Source: Pseudonocardiales bacterium
GTDB taxonomy: Bacteria > Actinomycetota > Actinomycetes > Mycobacteriales > QHCD01
Direction of reading: 5' to 3'
Length of the DNA: 52,051 bases
Assembly: GCA_003244255.1 (NCBI GenBank)
Contig: QHCD01000052.1
Location: forward strand, 1 to 52,051
Shown here: positions 41,044-48,915 of the stretch, piece after piece
Layout of the letters: the number at the start of each line of letters is the position of its first letter
Position numbering within the stretch: the stretch's first letter is position 1
Notes under the pieces: generated by a model
The model's database searches: none
What the model saw: only the letters and a program-made list of their open reading frames with translations
Told to the model about the DNA's origin: nothing
Translations under genes and position numbers: made by a program

Positions 41044-41300
41044 GAGGACGACCGGGCGCGGCGGGCGGCGACGGACTGCAACGCAAGCCGTGTGTAGTAG
41101 GCCTTCCGGGCGTGCTCGGCGCGACGTGCCCGATCAGCAGGATCAAGCAGGCCGTCGGGGTCGACCTGCCGGTCGAATCGGTCCAGCATCGCCTTGCGGG
41201 CGGGTGCGGTGTTGGTCTTACCGGCGGCGTGCATCGTGTGCGCGGCCAGGCGGGCGCGTAAGGCGCGCTGCTGCGGTGTAAGAGATATGGACCGTGCCAC
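41040..41300 (-). CDS. Small helical element protein, unknown function
   Basis: An 86-aa basic protein from a GTG at 41300 (MARSISLTPQQRALRARLAAHTMHAAG...). AAGAGGTG lies just upstream. Its stop overlaps the next start by 4 bp. Ser/Thr then helix, and RRAEHARKAYYTRLALQSVAARRAR at the end; similar short basic proteins occur in actinobacterial phages. It is the first gene after the operator-like dyad at 41371-41392, so it may head the late part of the operon. Confidence 0.72.
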   Translation of the reverse strand: MARSISLTPQQRALRARLAAHTMHAAGKTNTAPARKAMLDRFDRQVDPDGLLDPADRARRAEHARKAYYTRLALQSVAARRARSSS

Positions 41301-41370
41301 GGGGACACCTCTTAGAGGAGTCCCGGTGTCGATCTCCGGGGGTGCGGGTAATCCCGACCGACCGATTAGC

Positions 41371-41392
41371 TTGTGCCGCTATATTAGCACAA
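41371..41392 (-). promoter_or_regulatory. Candidate operator/promoter TTGTGC-N10-GCACAA
   Basis: A perfect 6-10-6 inverted repeat. On the minus strand its centre reads TAATAT, a good -10 hexamer, which would start a transcript about 70 nt before the gene at 41300. It overlaps the end of the upstream gene. A repressor bound here would shut off replication and head genes while leaving the integrase unit free. Confidence 0.5.
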
Positions 41393-41837
41393 CGCGTAAC
41401 CCGTCCGGCGGGTCCGCCTTGCCGGTGATCATGTCGACTGTGAACGGCCATTCTCCGGGGTGGCAGCGGCACGACAGCGCCCATTCCCAGGATGCCGCAA
41501 GCCAGTAGGCGGGCTGTCGGTCATTGCCGACGCGGGCGCGTGACGACGGCACCATAAGATACTCGGATATCTGGTTGGGCCGGGCGTCGTCAAAGGGCAG
41601 CTTGTACAGCGTGAGTAGTAGTTTCCCGCCGGGGCAGCGGACCTGCGCGAGCGCCATCGCTCGGCGCATCCCGTCCGGGCAGGCCGCGAGCATCGCGGCG
41701 GCGGTCTCGGCGTCGGTCTCGGCGTCGGCTCGTTGATCGCGGAGCTGCCGCATGACGGCCGCCATCGGGTTGCGCAACTCCCGCTGAATCTGACGAAACA
41801 TCGACGCTGCTAGCCCGCCGGCGGAGAGTCCTTTCAC
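41379..41837 (-). CDS. Element protein next to integrase, unknown function
   Basis: A 152-aa protein starting MKGLSAGGLAASMFRQIQREL. The middle has KLLLTLYKLPFDDARPNQISEYLMVPSSRAR and the end AASWEWALSCRCHPGEWPFTVDMI. I recognise no family and see no helix-turn-helix or zinc cluster beyond single cysteines. It overlaps the integrase stop by 4 bp, a position often held by an excisionase or regulator, but sequence does not support either. Confidence 0.65.
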   Translation of the reverse strand: MKGLSAGGLAASMFRQIQRELRNPMAAVMRQLRDQRADAETDAETAAAMLAACPDGMRRAMALAQVRCPGGKLLLTLYKLPFDDARPNQISEYLMVPSSRARVGNDRQPAYWLAASWEWALSCRCHPGEWPFTVDMITGKADPPDGLRVVLI

Positions 41838-42760
41838 AGTTGGTCGCCCAGCCCGAGCCGTTTATGCGCGTCCCGCGCCCTCGCATCCGCGGCGCTGGCC
41901 GCGTACCTGCCCACCATTTCGCGGCTGCGCCAGCCGGCGAGGCGCATCAGGTCCGTTTCCTGCCCGCCGGCGGCGAGCCAGCGGTGCGCCATGGTGTGCC
42001 GGAACTGGTGCGGGTGAATGTGCGGTAGCCCGGCGTCGGCGGTGCGCCGGTCCAGGAGCTGCGCCAGCCCGGACAGGGACAGCGGCCCTTTCCGGCCGAG
42101 CCACAGCGCCGGGTACTGACCGGCGAACGGGTGCCGCGCCCGGGCGCGCACATACCGCTGCAGCGCGTCGGCGGTCCGCATCCCGTACGGGCAGGCACGG
42201 CCCCGGCCGCCCTTGCCGGTGACGAACGCGACGGCCTGTTCTCGGTCCAGGTCGTCGACGGCCAAGCCGATCAGCTCGCCGGCGCGCATGCCCGTGTCGA
42301 CCAGCAGCCGAATGATGGCGGTGTCGCGGCGGTTGACGAACAGGTTGCCCTTGCACACCGCCAGCAGCCTGCCCAGCGTCTCGGCGTCCAGGACGGCCAC
42401 CGGCTGCTCGGGCACCGACGGCGGGCGCATCCGCTCCATCGGCGAGCGGTCGATCTCTCCGTCGTCGACCAGCCAACGCCACAACTGCTGCAGCGAGCGG
42501 TACTCCTTCGCCACCGTCGCCGGCGACACTTGATCGCGCCGGTCGGCGAGGAACGTTTCCAGGTGCTCGCGGGCGATCCCGGCCACCGACGTGGGCATGC
42601 CCCGGCCGCGCAGGTAGGCCAGCAGCACGCCGGCGGCGTCCTGGTAGGACTTGATCGTCCCCGGCCGGCGCCCCGCGGCGCGCAGGTGCGTGGTCCAGTC
42701 CGGCAGCAGCACGGTCAGGTCGTCCACGGCCACCGTGAGCGGCCTCAACTCGGTATCCAT
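41834..42760 (-). CDS. Tyrosine-type site-specific integrase
   Basis: A 308-aa recombinase. The N-terminal core-binding domain spans about residues 10-95 (the SAM-like fold, SYQDAAGVLLAYLRGRGMP). The catalytic domain has R in VDTGMRAGELIGL, then HQFRHTMAHRWL (H-x-x-R) and the nucleophile Y in MVGRYAASAA, so the R-H-R-H/W-Y set is complete. It catalyses insertion at the 34-bp tRNA-derived core. The ATG at 42760 gives MDTELRPL; a TTG at 42769 would add three residues. It is the first gene from the tRNA side, as is usual. Confidence 0.95.
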   Translation of the reverse strand: MDTELRPLTVAVDDLTVLLPDWTTHLRAAGRRPGTIKSYQDAAGVLLAYLRGRGMPTSVAGIAREHLETFLADRRDQVSPATVAKEYRSLQQLWRWLVDDGEIDRSPMERMRPPSVPEQPVAVLDAETLGRLLAVCKGNLFVNRRDTAIIRLLVDTGMRAGELIGLAVDDLDREQAVAFVTGKGGRGRACPYGMRTADALQRYVRARARHPFAGQYPALWLGRKGPLSLSGLAQLLDRRTADAGLPHIHPHQFRHTMAHRWLAAGGQETDLMRLAGWRSREMVGRYAASAADARARDAHKRLGLGDQL

Positions 42761-42762
42761 AC

Positions 42763-42785
42763 CGAACAAGATACTCTACTGTTCG
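42763..42785. promoter_or_regulatory. Inverted repeat CGAACA-N11-TGTTCG at the integrase promoter
   Basis: Arms at 42763-42768 and 42780-42785, right before the integrase start. It resembles two halves of an actinobacterial SOS box, but the 11-bp spacer is too long for LexA. It may bind integrase or an element regulator. Confidence 0.45.
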
Positions 42786-42847
42786 AGCGCTGTGCAGGAT
42801 TCTCAGTAAGCGGTCCGAGGGTGTTTGCGCACGTCAGAGGCGGTTTG

Positions 42848-42921
42848 TGGGGCGGGTGGGGCTCGAACCCACGACCGACGGATTATGAGTCCGCTGCTCT
42901 AACCGGCTGAGCTACCGCCCC
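42848..42921 (-). tRNA. tRNA with CAU anticodon (Met or Ile2)
   Basis: A 74-nt cloverleaf: acceptor GGGGCGG/CCGCCCC, D arm GCTC...GAGC, anticodon stem GCGGA/TCCGT with loop CTCATAA (anticodon CAT), T arm GTGGG-TTCGAGC-CCCAC, discriminator A, no encoded CCA. CAU may be elongator Met or lysidine-modified Ile2; the sequence alone does not settle it. Its 3' half is the attachment site of the element to its left, and the gene is kept whole by the element. Confidence 0.93.
42855..42888. repeat. Right attachment site within the tRNA gene
   Basis: The 34-bp partner of the left att site, spanning anticodon loop to T arm. It rebuilds a functional tRNA after insertion. Confidence 0.92.
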
Positions 42922-43124
42922 GGTGCGCGCCGCAACGAAGCACCGACGAGAGCCTACGAGAAAATCCGTTGCCATCGGCCGCGCCCGACCTCCATTCTGA
43001 GCGCACGCGTCGCGGGAGCCAGCCGGCGGCCGGAGCGTGAGGAGGTCAGTAATGCCTGCCATCAGGCTCTCTGCCGCCCTCTTCCCGACCGCCTCGCCGC
43101 GACGCTGACGCCGTCCGCCCCGGG

Positions 43125-44051
43125 GTGGCCATCACCCTGGAGCACACGTTGCCACGCAAGCACGACCTCTTCGATCTACCCGGCTCCGATGACATGCACC
43201 GGCGCGATCGGCTGCGTCGGCGCACCGCCCAGGATCGGGCCGACGCCCCCCAACTTCGCCTCGACGGCCCGCCCGAGGGCGACCGCTGGTCCACCTACAA
43301 CGACACCGGGACCCTGCACGGGCCGCAGCCGCGGCCGGACTGGGTCGTCGACGGCGCCGCCGCGATCGACTACGAGCTCGGCCTGGTCAAGACCGGCAAG
43401 GAGGCCGACGTCTTCCTCCTCGAGCGGGCGATCCGGGAGACCGACCGGTCCACCCTGCTCGCGGTCAAGCGCTACCGCGACCTCGACCACCGCGCCTTCC
43501 GCCGGGACAACGCATACCTCGAAGGGCGCGTGCTGCGCGAGACACGGCAACGTCGCGCCGCCGCGAACCGGTCGCGCTTCGGCCGCGCTCTGCTCGGGGG
43601 GCAGTGGGCCGTTGCCGAGTTCGACGTGCTCGGCGCGCTGTGGGCATCGGGAGCGCCGGTGCCGTACCCCGTGCAGCTGGTGGGCACCGAGCTCGTGATG
43701 GAGTGGATCGGCGACGACGACGGCACGGCGGCGCCGCGACTGGCCGAGACCCGCTACTCCACCGATGAGCTCGAATCACTGTGGCACCAGTGCATCGAGG
43801 CGATGACGTTCCTCGCCAGAGCGCACCTCGCGCACGGCGACCTCTCGGCGTACAACCTGCTGGTCGACGGCGGCCGGCTGGTGATGATCGACGTGCCGCA
43901 GGCGGTGGACATTGTGACCAACCCGCGCGGCATCGAGTTCCTCTACCGGGACGCGCGCAACGCCGCCAGCTGGTTTGCCTCGCACGGGGTGGCGTCCGCC
44001 GACGCCGAGAGCGTCATGGGCGAACTGGTCGCGGCCGCCGGCCTCGGCTAA
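43125..44051 (+). CDS. RIO1-family serine/threonine kinase-like protein
   Basis: A 308-aa protein. After an N-terminal basic segment (MHRRDRLRRRTAQDR), the kinase begins with the RIO ATP-binding block LVKTGKEADVFLLE, a catalytic Lys in LAVKRYR, the catalytic loop HGDLSAYNLLV and metal-binding MIDVPQAVDI. These are RIO-specific forms of kinase motifs. Bacterial RIO1 proteins phosphorylate poorly known targets. The start at 43125 is a GTG; others inside the first 25 residues are possible. No operon partner on this strand. Confidence 0.9.
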   Translation: MAITLEHTLPRKHDLFDLPGSDDMHRRDRLRRRTAQDRADAPQLRLDGPPEGDRWSTYNDTGTLHGPQPRPDWVVDGAAAIDYELGLVKTGKEADVFLLERAIRETDRSTLLAVKRYRDLDHRAFRRDNAYLEGRVLRETRQRRAAANRSRFGRALLGGQWAVAEFDVLGALWASGAPVPYPVQLVGTELVMEWIGDDDGTAAPRLAETRYSTDELESLWHQCIEAMTFLARAHLAHGDLSAYNLLVDGGRLVMIDVPQAVDIVTNPRGIEFLYRDARNAASWFASHGVASADAESVMGELVAAAGLG

Positions 44052-44070
44052 GCCCCTCGGCGCGGCGGGG

Positions 44071-44745
44071 CTACGACGTCGCTGCCGGACGCCGGTACTC
44101 GATCACCCAGCGGTTCAGGCCGACGTCGCCGGCGGCGCGCAGCTCGGTGAACTCGACCTGCGCGAGACCGGCGTCGGTGAAGCGCACGAGCTCGGCTCGG
44201 GTCAGCGGCCACGGCGGCCCGTCGCACGGTCCGTCGTCGTCGCGCCCGGCGGCGATCACGAGCAGCGTCCCGCCGGGTGCCACCATCGCCGCGATGGCGG
44301 TGGCGGCCTCGCGTCTGGCAGGGTCGGGCAGCGACTGCACGGTGCGGCTCTCGACGACGAGGTCGAAGGCGCGGCGCCACTCGGCCGGAGGATCGAGCAG
44401 GTTCGCGACGACGTACCGCACGGACGAGTCCGGAAACCGCTGTTCTGCTTGGCTTACGGCGCTACGGGCGACGTCGAACGCGACAACGTCGTAGCCCAGA
44501 CCCGCCACGAACTCGGCGTCATCACCGTGCCCGCTGCCGACAACGATCGCCCGCCGTCCGGCGATGGCCCGCCCGCGCGCCCACTGCACCAGCGACGGGT
44601 GCGGTTCACCGCGATCCCACGGAACCCCCTGGCCGCCGGCGTACAGCCGCTCGAACCAACCGGTCGGATCGGCCGCCGCCACCGATTCGGCCGCCAGCCG
44701 CTGCGCCACGGCCTCCGCCTGCCGATCAGGCGAAGTCATGCGCAT
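44071..44745 (-). CDS. SAM-dependent methyltransferase, thiopurine-methyltransferase-like
   Basis: A 224-aa protein. FERLYAGGQGVPWDRGEPHPSLVQWA is the TPMT-type opening. IVVGSGHGDDAEFVAGLGYDVVAFDVA is SAM motif I/II, and RTVQSLPDPARREA with LVIAAGRDDDG continues the fold. Such enzymes methylate small sulfur, selenium or tellurium compounds; the exact substrate is unknown. It is convergent with the RIO kinase gene and 54 bp after the APC permease gene on the same strand. Confidence 0.88.
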   Translation of the reverse strand: MRMTSPDRQAEAVAQRLAAESVAAADPTGWFERLYAGGQGVPWDRGEPHPSLVQWARGRAIAGRRAIVVGSGHGDDAEFVAGLGYDVVAFDVARSAVSQAEQRFPDSSVRYVVANLLDPPAEWRRAFDLVVESRTVQSLPDPARREAATAIAAMVAPGGTLLVIAAGRDDDGPCDGPPWPLTRAELVRFTDAGLAQVEFTELRAAGDVGLNRWVIEYRRPAATS

Positions 44746-44799
44746 TCTCGATCCTCATTGTTCGTAGGGTATTCGGGCGCAGCGGCGACGGAGAGGAGG

Positions 44800-46074
44800 T
44801 CACCGGCGGACGCCCACCGATCGCAGCCGAACCACCGCCCGTCCGAGCAGGCCCAGGGCGATGACGCCGGCCCCGGCCACGACCGACGTGCCTGGCAGTG
44901 CAACGGCCAGCACCGCGCAGCCCACCATGCCGAGGATGTTGACACCGCGGGGCCAACGGCGCTCCGCCCGGGGCTGGGTCAGGGCAGCTGCGTTGGCGAG
45001 CGCGTAATAGACCAGCACCCCGAACGAGGAGAAGCCCAGCACCCCACGCAGGTCGACGGTCAGGACGAGCACGCCGACGACGGTGGCGAGCGCGAGCTCG
45101 ATGCGGTGCGGTACCCGGAACCGCGGATGGACGGCGCCGAGCGGGCCGGGCAGGTCGCCGCCGCGTGCCATCGCCAGGCCGGTGCGCCCGATCCCGGCCA
45201 TCAGCGAGAGCAGGGATCCTGCGGCGGCCAGGGTCGCGCCGACGCGCAGCACGGGCGTGACACCGGATCGGCCCGCGGCGTCGGCGGCCGCCGCCAGCGG
45301 GGCGTTCGCGCCGGCCAGCGGCTGCGGACCGGCCACCAGCAAGGCGGCAACTCCGACGACGGCGTAGACCACGACCACGATGCCCAACGCCGCCGGAATG
45401 GCGCGCGGGATGGTCACGGCCGGGTCGCGGACCTCCTCGCCGAGGGTCGCGATCCGGGCGTATCCAGCGAACGCGAAGAACATCAGGCCGGCCGCTTGCA
45501 GGACATCCGCGATGCCAGCCGGCCCGGACGGCCAATCAGAGAGATGCCCGGCCGATACAGTGCCCCCGGTGAGCACTGCGGTCACGAATGCTGCCAGCAC
45601 CACCAGGGTGATCGTCACCAGGATCCGCGTCACGGCGAGGGTCTTGCCGATGCCTCGGTAGTTCAGCGCCGCAACGGCGACGACGGCCAGCACACCGAGC
45701 AGGTGCTGGGCGAGCCGGTGGTGTGGGAGCAGGTAGCCCCCGATCGTGAGGGCCATGGCCGCGCACGAAGCGGTCTTGCCGACGAGAAAGGCCCAGCCCG
45801 CCGTGAAGCCGGCCCATTCGCCGAGACGAGCCCGCCCGTAGGCGTAGGTGCCGCCGGACACCGGGTAGACGGCCGCGAGCTGGGCCGAGGAGACGGCATT
45901 GCAGTAGGCGACGACGGCGGCGACCGCGAGCGCGATCAGCAGGCCCGCGCCGGCCGCGCTCGCAGCGGGGCCGTAGACGGCGAACACGCCGGCGCCGAGC
46001 ATGGAGCCCAGCCCGAGCACCACGGCGTCGCCGACACCGAGGCGGCGGGTCAACGCCGGCGCGACGTCAGCCAT
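44800..46074 (-). CDS. APC-family amino acid permease
   Basis: A 424-aa protein with about 12 helices. LGVGDAVVLGLGSMLGAGVFAVYGPAASAAG in helix 1 is the APC signature (unwound GxG substrate site). SGGTYAYGRARLGEW, FFAFAGYARIATLGEEVRDP (consensus amphipathic region) and IELALATVVGVL follow. It imports or exchanges an amino acid or amine; the substrate cannot be read off. Its start overlaps the end of the HIT-like gene by 8 bp, so the two are co-transcribed. Confidence 0.92.
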   Translation of the reverse strand: MADVAPALTRRLGVGDAVVLGLGSMLGAGVFAVYGPAASAAGAGLLIALAVAAVVAYCNAVSSAQLAAVYPVSGGTYAYGRARLGEWAGFTAGWAFLVGKTASCAAMALTIGGYLLPHHRLAQHLLGVLAVVAVAALNYRGIGKTLAVTRILVTITLVVLAAFVTAVLTGGTVSAGHLSDWPSGPAGIADVLQAAGLMFFAFAGYARIATLGEEVRDPAVTIPRAIPAALGIVVVVYAVVGVAALLVAGPQPLAGANAPLAAAADAAGRSGVTPVLRVGATLAAAGSLLSLMAGIGRTGLAMARGGDLPGPLGAVHPRFRVPHRIELALATVVGVLVLTVDLRGVLGFSSFGVLVYYALANAAALTQPRAERRWPRGVNILGMVGCAVLAVALPGTSVVAGAGVIALGLLGRAVVRLRSVGVRR

Positions 46075-46570
46075 CGGCGCTCAACCGGGCTGCGACCTGT
46101 TCTGCGGCTGCGCGCAGCCCGGCGTCATCGATGTTCGGCAGCGCGTCCGCCCAGATTGGCAGGTACGGCCCGGACGCCTCGATCATCCCGAGCGGACGCG
46201 GCATGAACCACACGTGGAAATGCGCGCCGCCGTCACCCCAGCGGAGCACGTGCACGCGGCCGATGTCACCGAGAGAGAGCACCGCACGCTCGACCCGTGC
46301 TGCGATCGACCCGAACGCCGCGAGCGCCGCCGATGAGAGATCGGCGAACGAGTCGACGTGCTCCCGGCTGGCCAGCCAGACGGTCCCACGCAGGCTGCAC
46401 TGCCGGGGCGGGTGCAGCGTCCACAACCCATCGGACCACACGGGCTCGACGGCCGTGCCGGCGCAGATCCGGCACGGCCCGCCACCGGGCTCGCCCTTGC
46501 GCGGCGGCTCCGGGATGGTCCGCGGAGCGGGATCGAGAGCGACGAGCGGCTCACGGTAGGGCATGGTCAT
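46067..46570 (-). CDS. HIT-like nucleotide hydrolase/transferase family protein
   Basis: A 167-aa protein. A zinc-type pair (CRIC) lies near residue 33, LASREHVDSFADLS resembles the pre-motif region of HIT proteins, and AHFHVWFMPRP is the H-phi-H-phi-H-like motif (H-F-H-V-W). The third histidine of the triad is replaced by W or lies further on, so catalysis is uncertain. HIT proteins act on nucleoside phosphoramidates or dinucleotides. It heads the pair with the APC permease. Family call moderate. Confidence 0.68.
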   Translation of the reverse strand: MTMPYREPLVALDPAPRTIPEPPRKGEPGGGPCRICAGTAVEPVWSDGLWTLHPPRQCSLRGTVWLASREHVDSFADLSSAALAAFGSIAARVERAVLSLGDIGRVHVLRWGDGGAHFHVWFMPRPLGMIEASGPYLPIWADALPNIDDAGLRAAAEQVAARLSADG

Positions 46571-46740
46571 GATGCTGACTCCTCGACGACCCTGACGACG
46601 ACAGCGGCCGCACCACGCGGCCTGAGTCGATCGTCACGCGCCGGCCGACGCCCGCGCTTGATCGCACTTGCGCACGTCCCTGCGGTACGCCGTGCGCGCA
46701 CGTGGCGATAATGGGTGATCCGGGCGGAGAGGAGAGTCCG

Positions 46741-47193
46741 ATGGGGGTGCACCCGCACAGCGCGTCCGCTGAGGCGCGCGTCCGTGGCGCGATCGATCGG
46801 CTGCGGGCGACCGGTCACCGCCGCACGATCGGGCGGCGGCTTGTGCTGCAAACCCTGGCCGAGGCCGACGGACATCTGGCCGCGGCCGACGTGCACGGCC
46901 GCCTGGTCGACGCCCACCCGACGCTGAACCTGTCCACCGTGCACCGGACCCTGGTCACCCTGGCCGACAGTGGCCTCATCCACGTGCTCGCCCAGCCCGG
47001 CCAGGCACGCTACGGCCTCGCCGACCAGCCGCACCACCACGCCGTCTGCGCCGGATGTGGGCGGACGAGCGAGGTTCCAGCCGCCGACCTGGCCGACCTG
47101 CTGCCCCGGCTGGAGGAGGCCACCGGCCTGGTCCTCGCACCGGGGCTCACGCTGACCGGATACTGCCCCGACTGCTCCACCAACCGCGGGTGA
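46741..47193 (+). CDS. Fur-family transcriptional regulator
   Basis: A 150-aa protein starting MGVHPHSASAEARVRG at the ATG 46741, behind GAGAGGAGAG. The winged helix (RRTIGRRLVLQTLAEADGHLAAADVHGRL...LSTVHRTLVTLADSGLIH) is standard Fur. The metal-binding part has HHHAVCAGCGRTSEV and YCPDCS (the C-x2-C pairs of the structural zinc). It may be Zur, Fur or a divergent member; the sensory-site histidines HHH are present. Targets are not visible next to it. Confidence 0.93.
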   Translation: MGVHPHSASAEARVRGAIDRLRATGHRRTIGRRLVLQTLAEADGHLAAADVHGRLVDAHPTLNLSTVHRTLVTLADSGLIHVLAQPGQARYGLADQPHHHAVCAGCGRTSEVPAADLADLLPRLEEATGLVLAPGLTLTGYCPDCSTNRG

Positions 47194-47791
47194 CTTCTTG
47201 CGGCGACCTGCCAACCGAGTCGCCCCACCGAGTGGACGGCGAACGCCCCATCCCGGATCGCCCGGCCGCACATCCCGGACAGGCACGCCTGCGTCAATTT
47301 CGCGGCGCCCGGCCGCTGCTCTTCGCGATCGCTGCGATCGCCCGGCTGACGACGCCCAGCGTGACCTCCTGAACCCGCAGCTGGCCGAGCGCCGCCTTGA
47401 CCGGCTCTTGATCACCGATCAGTAGGTGAGCTCGGTGCCGCTCGACCTGGCAGGCGCCAGCTCGAGCCACTCATCGGCCGACGCCTCGAACCGCATCGAC
47501 GAGCGGATCGAGCCACTTCCGACCGGCACCTGACGGTTGGTCAGCTCGCCCTTCACCGCCCGTTCCCGCAGCTGCGCGCCGAGCGACCGTGCTTGGACAT
47601 CGGCCAGGCGCGCCCGTCGTCGTCCCAGAAGCATGCGCCGGCCTGGGTCTCGCCACTCGACTGCTCGGCGAAGCCGATCCTGCCGGACATCCCGCCGGCC
47701 ATGCGGCCGCCTACGGCGCACCAACCCTCATCCGCCCTCGATGAGGACGTGATGCCTGGTCCCGGCTCAGGCCGCTACCGGCCCGTATCGG
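47194..47791. other. 600-bp region with a degraded minus-strand fragment
   Basis: No intact gene. On the minus strand two frames look coding and complementary: one from about 47740 (ADEGWCAVGGRMAGGMSGRIGFAEQ...) to a stop near 47558, and the other ending RFEASADEWLELAPARSSGTELTY at 47419. Joined by a frameshift near 47600 they may be one broken gene of unknown type. The stretch 47194-47418 shows nothing. Confidence 0.35.
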
Positions 47792-47864
47792 CTCCCCCGG
47801 TTGGACTCGAACCAACAACCCTTCGATTAACAGTCGAATGCTCTGCCAATTGAGCTACAGGGGA
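47792..47864 (-). tRNA. tRNA-Asn (GTT)
   Basis: A 73-nt cloverleaf: acceptor TCCCCTG/CGGGGGA, discriminator G, anticodon loop CTGTTAA (anticodon GTT), T arm GTTGG-TTCGAGT-CCAAC. The CCA tail is not encoded. It lies next to the degraded fragment and the hydrolase gene; no integrated element is seen at this tRNA. Confidence 0.95.
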
Positions 47865-47896
47865 AGGTGCACGGCTTCGAGCCGCGAGCAACGAGG

Positions 47897-48868
47897 CTAC
47901 CGTACGGCCGCCGGCGTCGTACCGATGACCTCGTGCAGGAACGCCAACCGCGCGGCCGCGTGATGGCCCCCGCCGCCCTCGTGCTCGTTCCACTCATAGA
48001 CCCGGATGTCCTTGCTGGCGCGGTAGTTGTTGTACGCCGCGAAGACCGTGGACGGCGGGCAGATCTGGTCCATCAAGGCAACAGAGAACAGCGCGGGCGC
48101 GTTGGCGCGGGCGCAGAAGTGCACGCCGTCGAAGTAGCCGAGGGTGGCGAACATCTGCTCGGCCCGCTGCGGGTGCCGGGCCCCGAACCCGGCCAACTCG
48201 GCGTACGGCAGCTCGGCCGTCACCTGCGCGGCACGGCGGTAGTGGCACAAGAACGGCACGTCCGGAAGCACCGCGGCGAGGTCGCCCACCAGGCCCGCCA
48301 CGGCGATGGTGAGCCCGCCGCCCTGGCTGCCGCCTGCGATCGCCACGCGCGCGGAGTCGACGGCCGGATGGGCGCGGGCGGCCTCGACGGCGCGGACGGC
48401 GTCGCTGATCAGCCGGCGGTAGTAGAACGTGTCCGGGCTGAGCACGCCGTCGGTGAGGAAGCCCGGAACGTGCGGGCCACTACCGCCCGCGTCGGCGGTG
48501 TCGCCACCCTGACCCCGGGTGTCCATGACGAAGTGCGCGTATCCGGCCGCGCTGTAGAGCAGCCTGTCGTGCACCAGCCCGCGGCCGCCGCCGTAGCCGA
48601 CGTATTCCACGACGCACCCGGTCGGCGACGACGTGTCGCGCGGCACCAGCAGCCAGCCGCAGATGCGCTCGCCGTTCCAGCCGCCGAACTCGACGTCGTA
48701 CGTGTCCACAGTGGACAGACCGGAGTCGTACGGCGTGAACCGTGCATCGAGGGCGTGGCTGCGTGTCTGCGCAAGCGTCCGGTCCCAGAACGCGTCGAAG
48801 TCCGCCGGTTCGGCCAGCCGCGGCGAATACTCGCGCAGCCGCTCCAGTGGGTAGTCGAAGAGCGCCAC
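47897..48868 (-). CDS. Acetylxylan esterase / cephalosporin-C deacetylase-like alpha/beta hydrolase
   Basis: A 323-aa protein of the AXE1 family. DYPLERLREYSPRLAEPADFDAFWDRTLAQ at the start, RGQGGDT (oxyanion/RGQ block), AGGSQGGGLT as the Ser nucleophile elbow, ALMDQICPPST with the Asp, and EHEGGGGHH with the His give the full triad. No signal peptide, so it is cytoplasmic and probably deacetylates small oligosaccharides or antibiotics such as cephalosporin C. Single gene. Confidence 0.93.
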   Translation of the reverse strand: MALFDYPLERLREYSPRLAEPADFDAFWDRTLAQTRSHALDARFTPYDSGLSTVDTYDVEFGGWNGERICGWLLVPRDTSSPTGCVVEYVGYGGGRGLVHDRLLYSAAGYAHFVMDTRGQGGDTADAGGSGPHVPGFLTDGVLSPDTFYYRRLISDAVRAVEAARAHPAVDSARVAIAGGSQGGGLTIAVAGLVGDLAAVLPDVPFLCHYRRAAQVTAELPYAELAGFGARHPQRAEQMFATLGYFDGVHFCARANAPALFSVALMDQICPPSTVFAAYNNYRASKDIRVYEWNEHEGGGGHHAAARLAFLHEVIGTTPAAVR

Positions 48869-48915
48869 GGCGGGTCCTTTCGGCTAGTGGTCTGTGTCGG
48901 AAGGCCGGGAGAACC

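Larger units (their letters stand above)
33412..42888. mobile_element. Integrative element with phage head/packaging genes (capsid-forming satellite-like)
   Basis: Bounded by a 34-bp direct repeat: 33419-33452 and 42855-42888, the latter inside a complete tRNA gene. Between them, 14 genes all lie on the minus strand: integrase, six small accessory or replication-like genes, an 83-aa orphan, HNH nuclease, large terminase, portal, scaffold, capsid, connector. Most neighbours overlap by 1-8 bp. No tail, holin/lysin, small terminase, excisionase or clear repressor gene was seen. This content matches capsid-forming phage-inducible chromosomal islands more than a plain prophage; a reduced prophage remains possible. 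Confidence 0.85.

Noticed and set aside
41036..41308. 90-aa alternative minus-strand frame
   Set aside because: It overlaps the 86-aa gene in another frame; the latter has GTG plus a ribosome site and the ATGA overlap.
42763..42785. LexA (SOS) box for the integrase
   Set aside because: The arms fit, but the spacer is 11 bp instead of about 4 bp.
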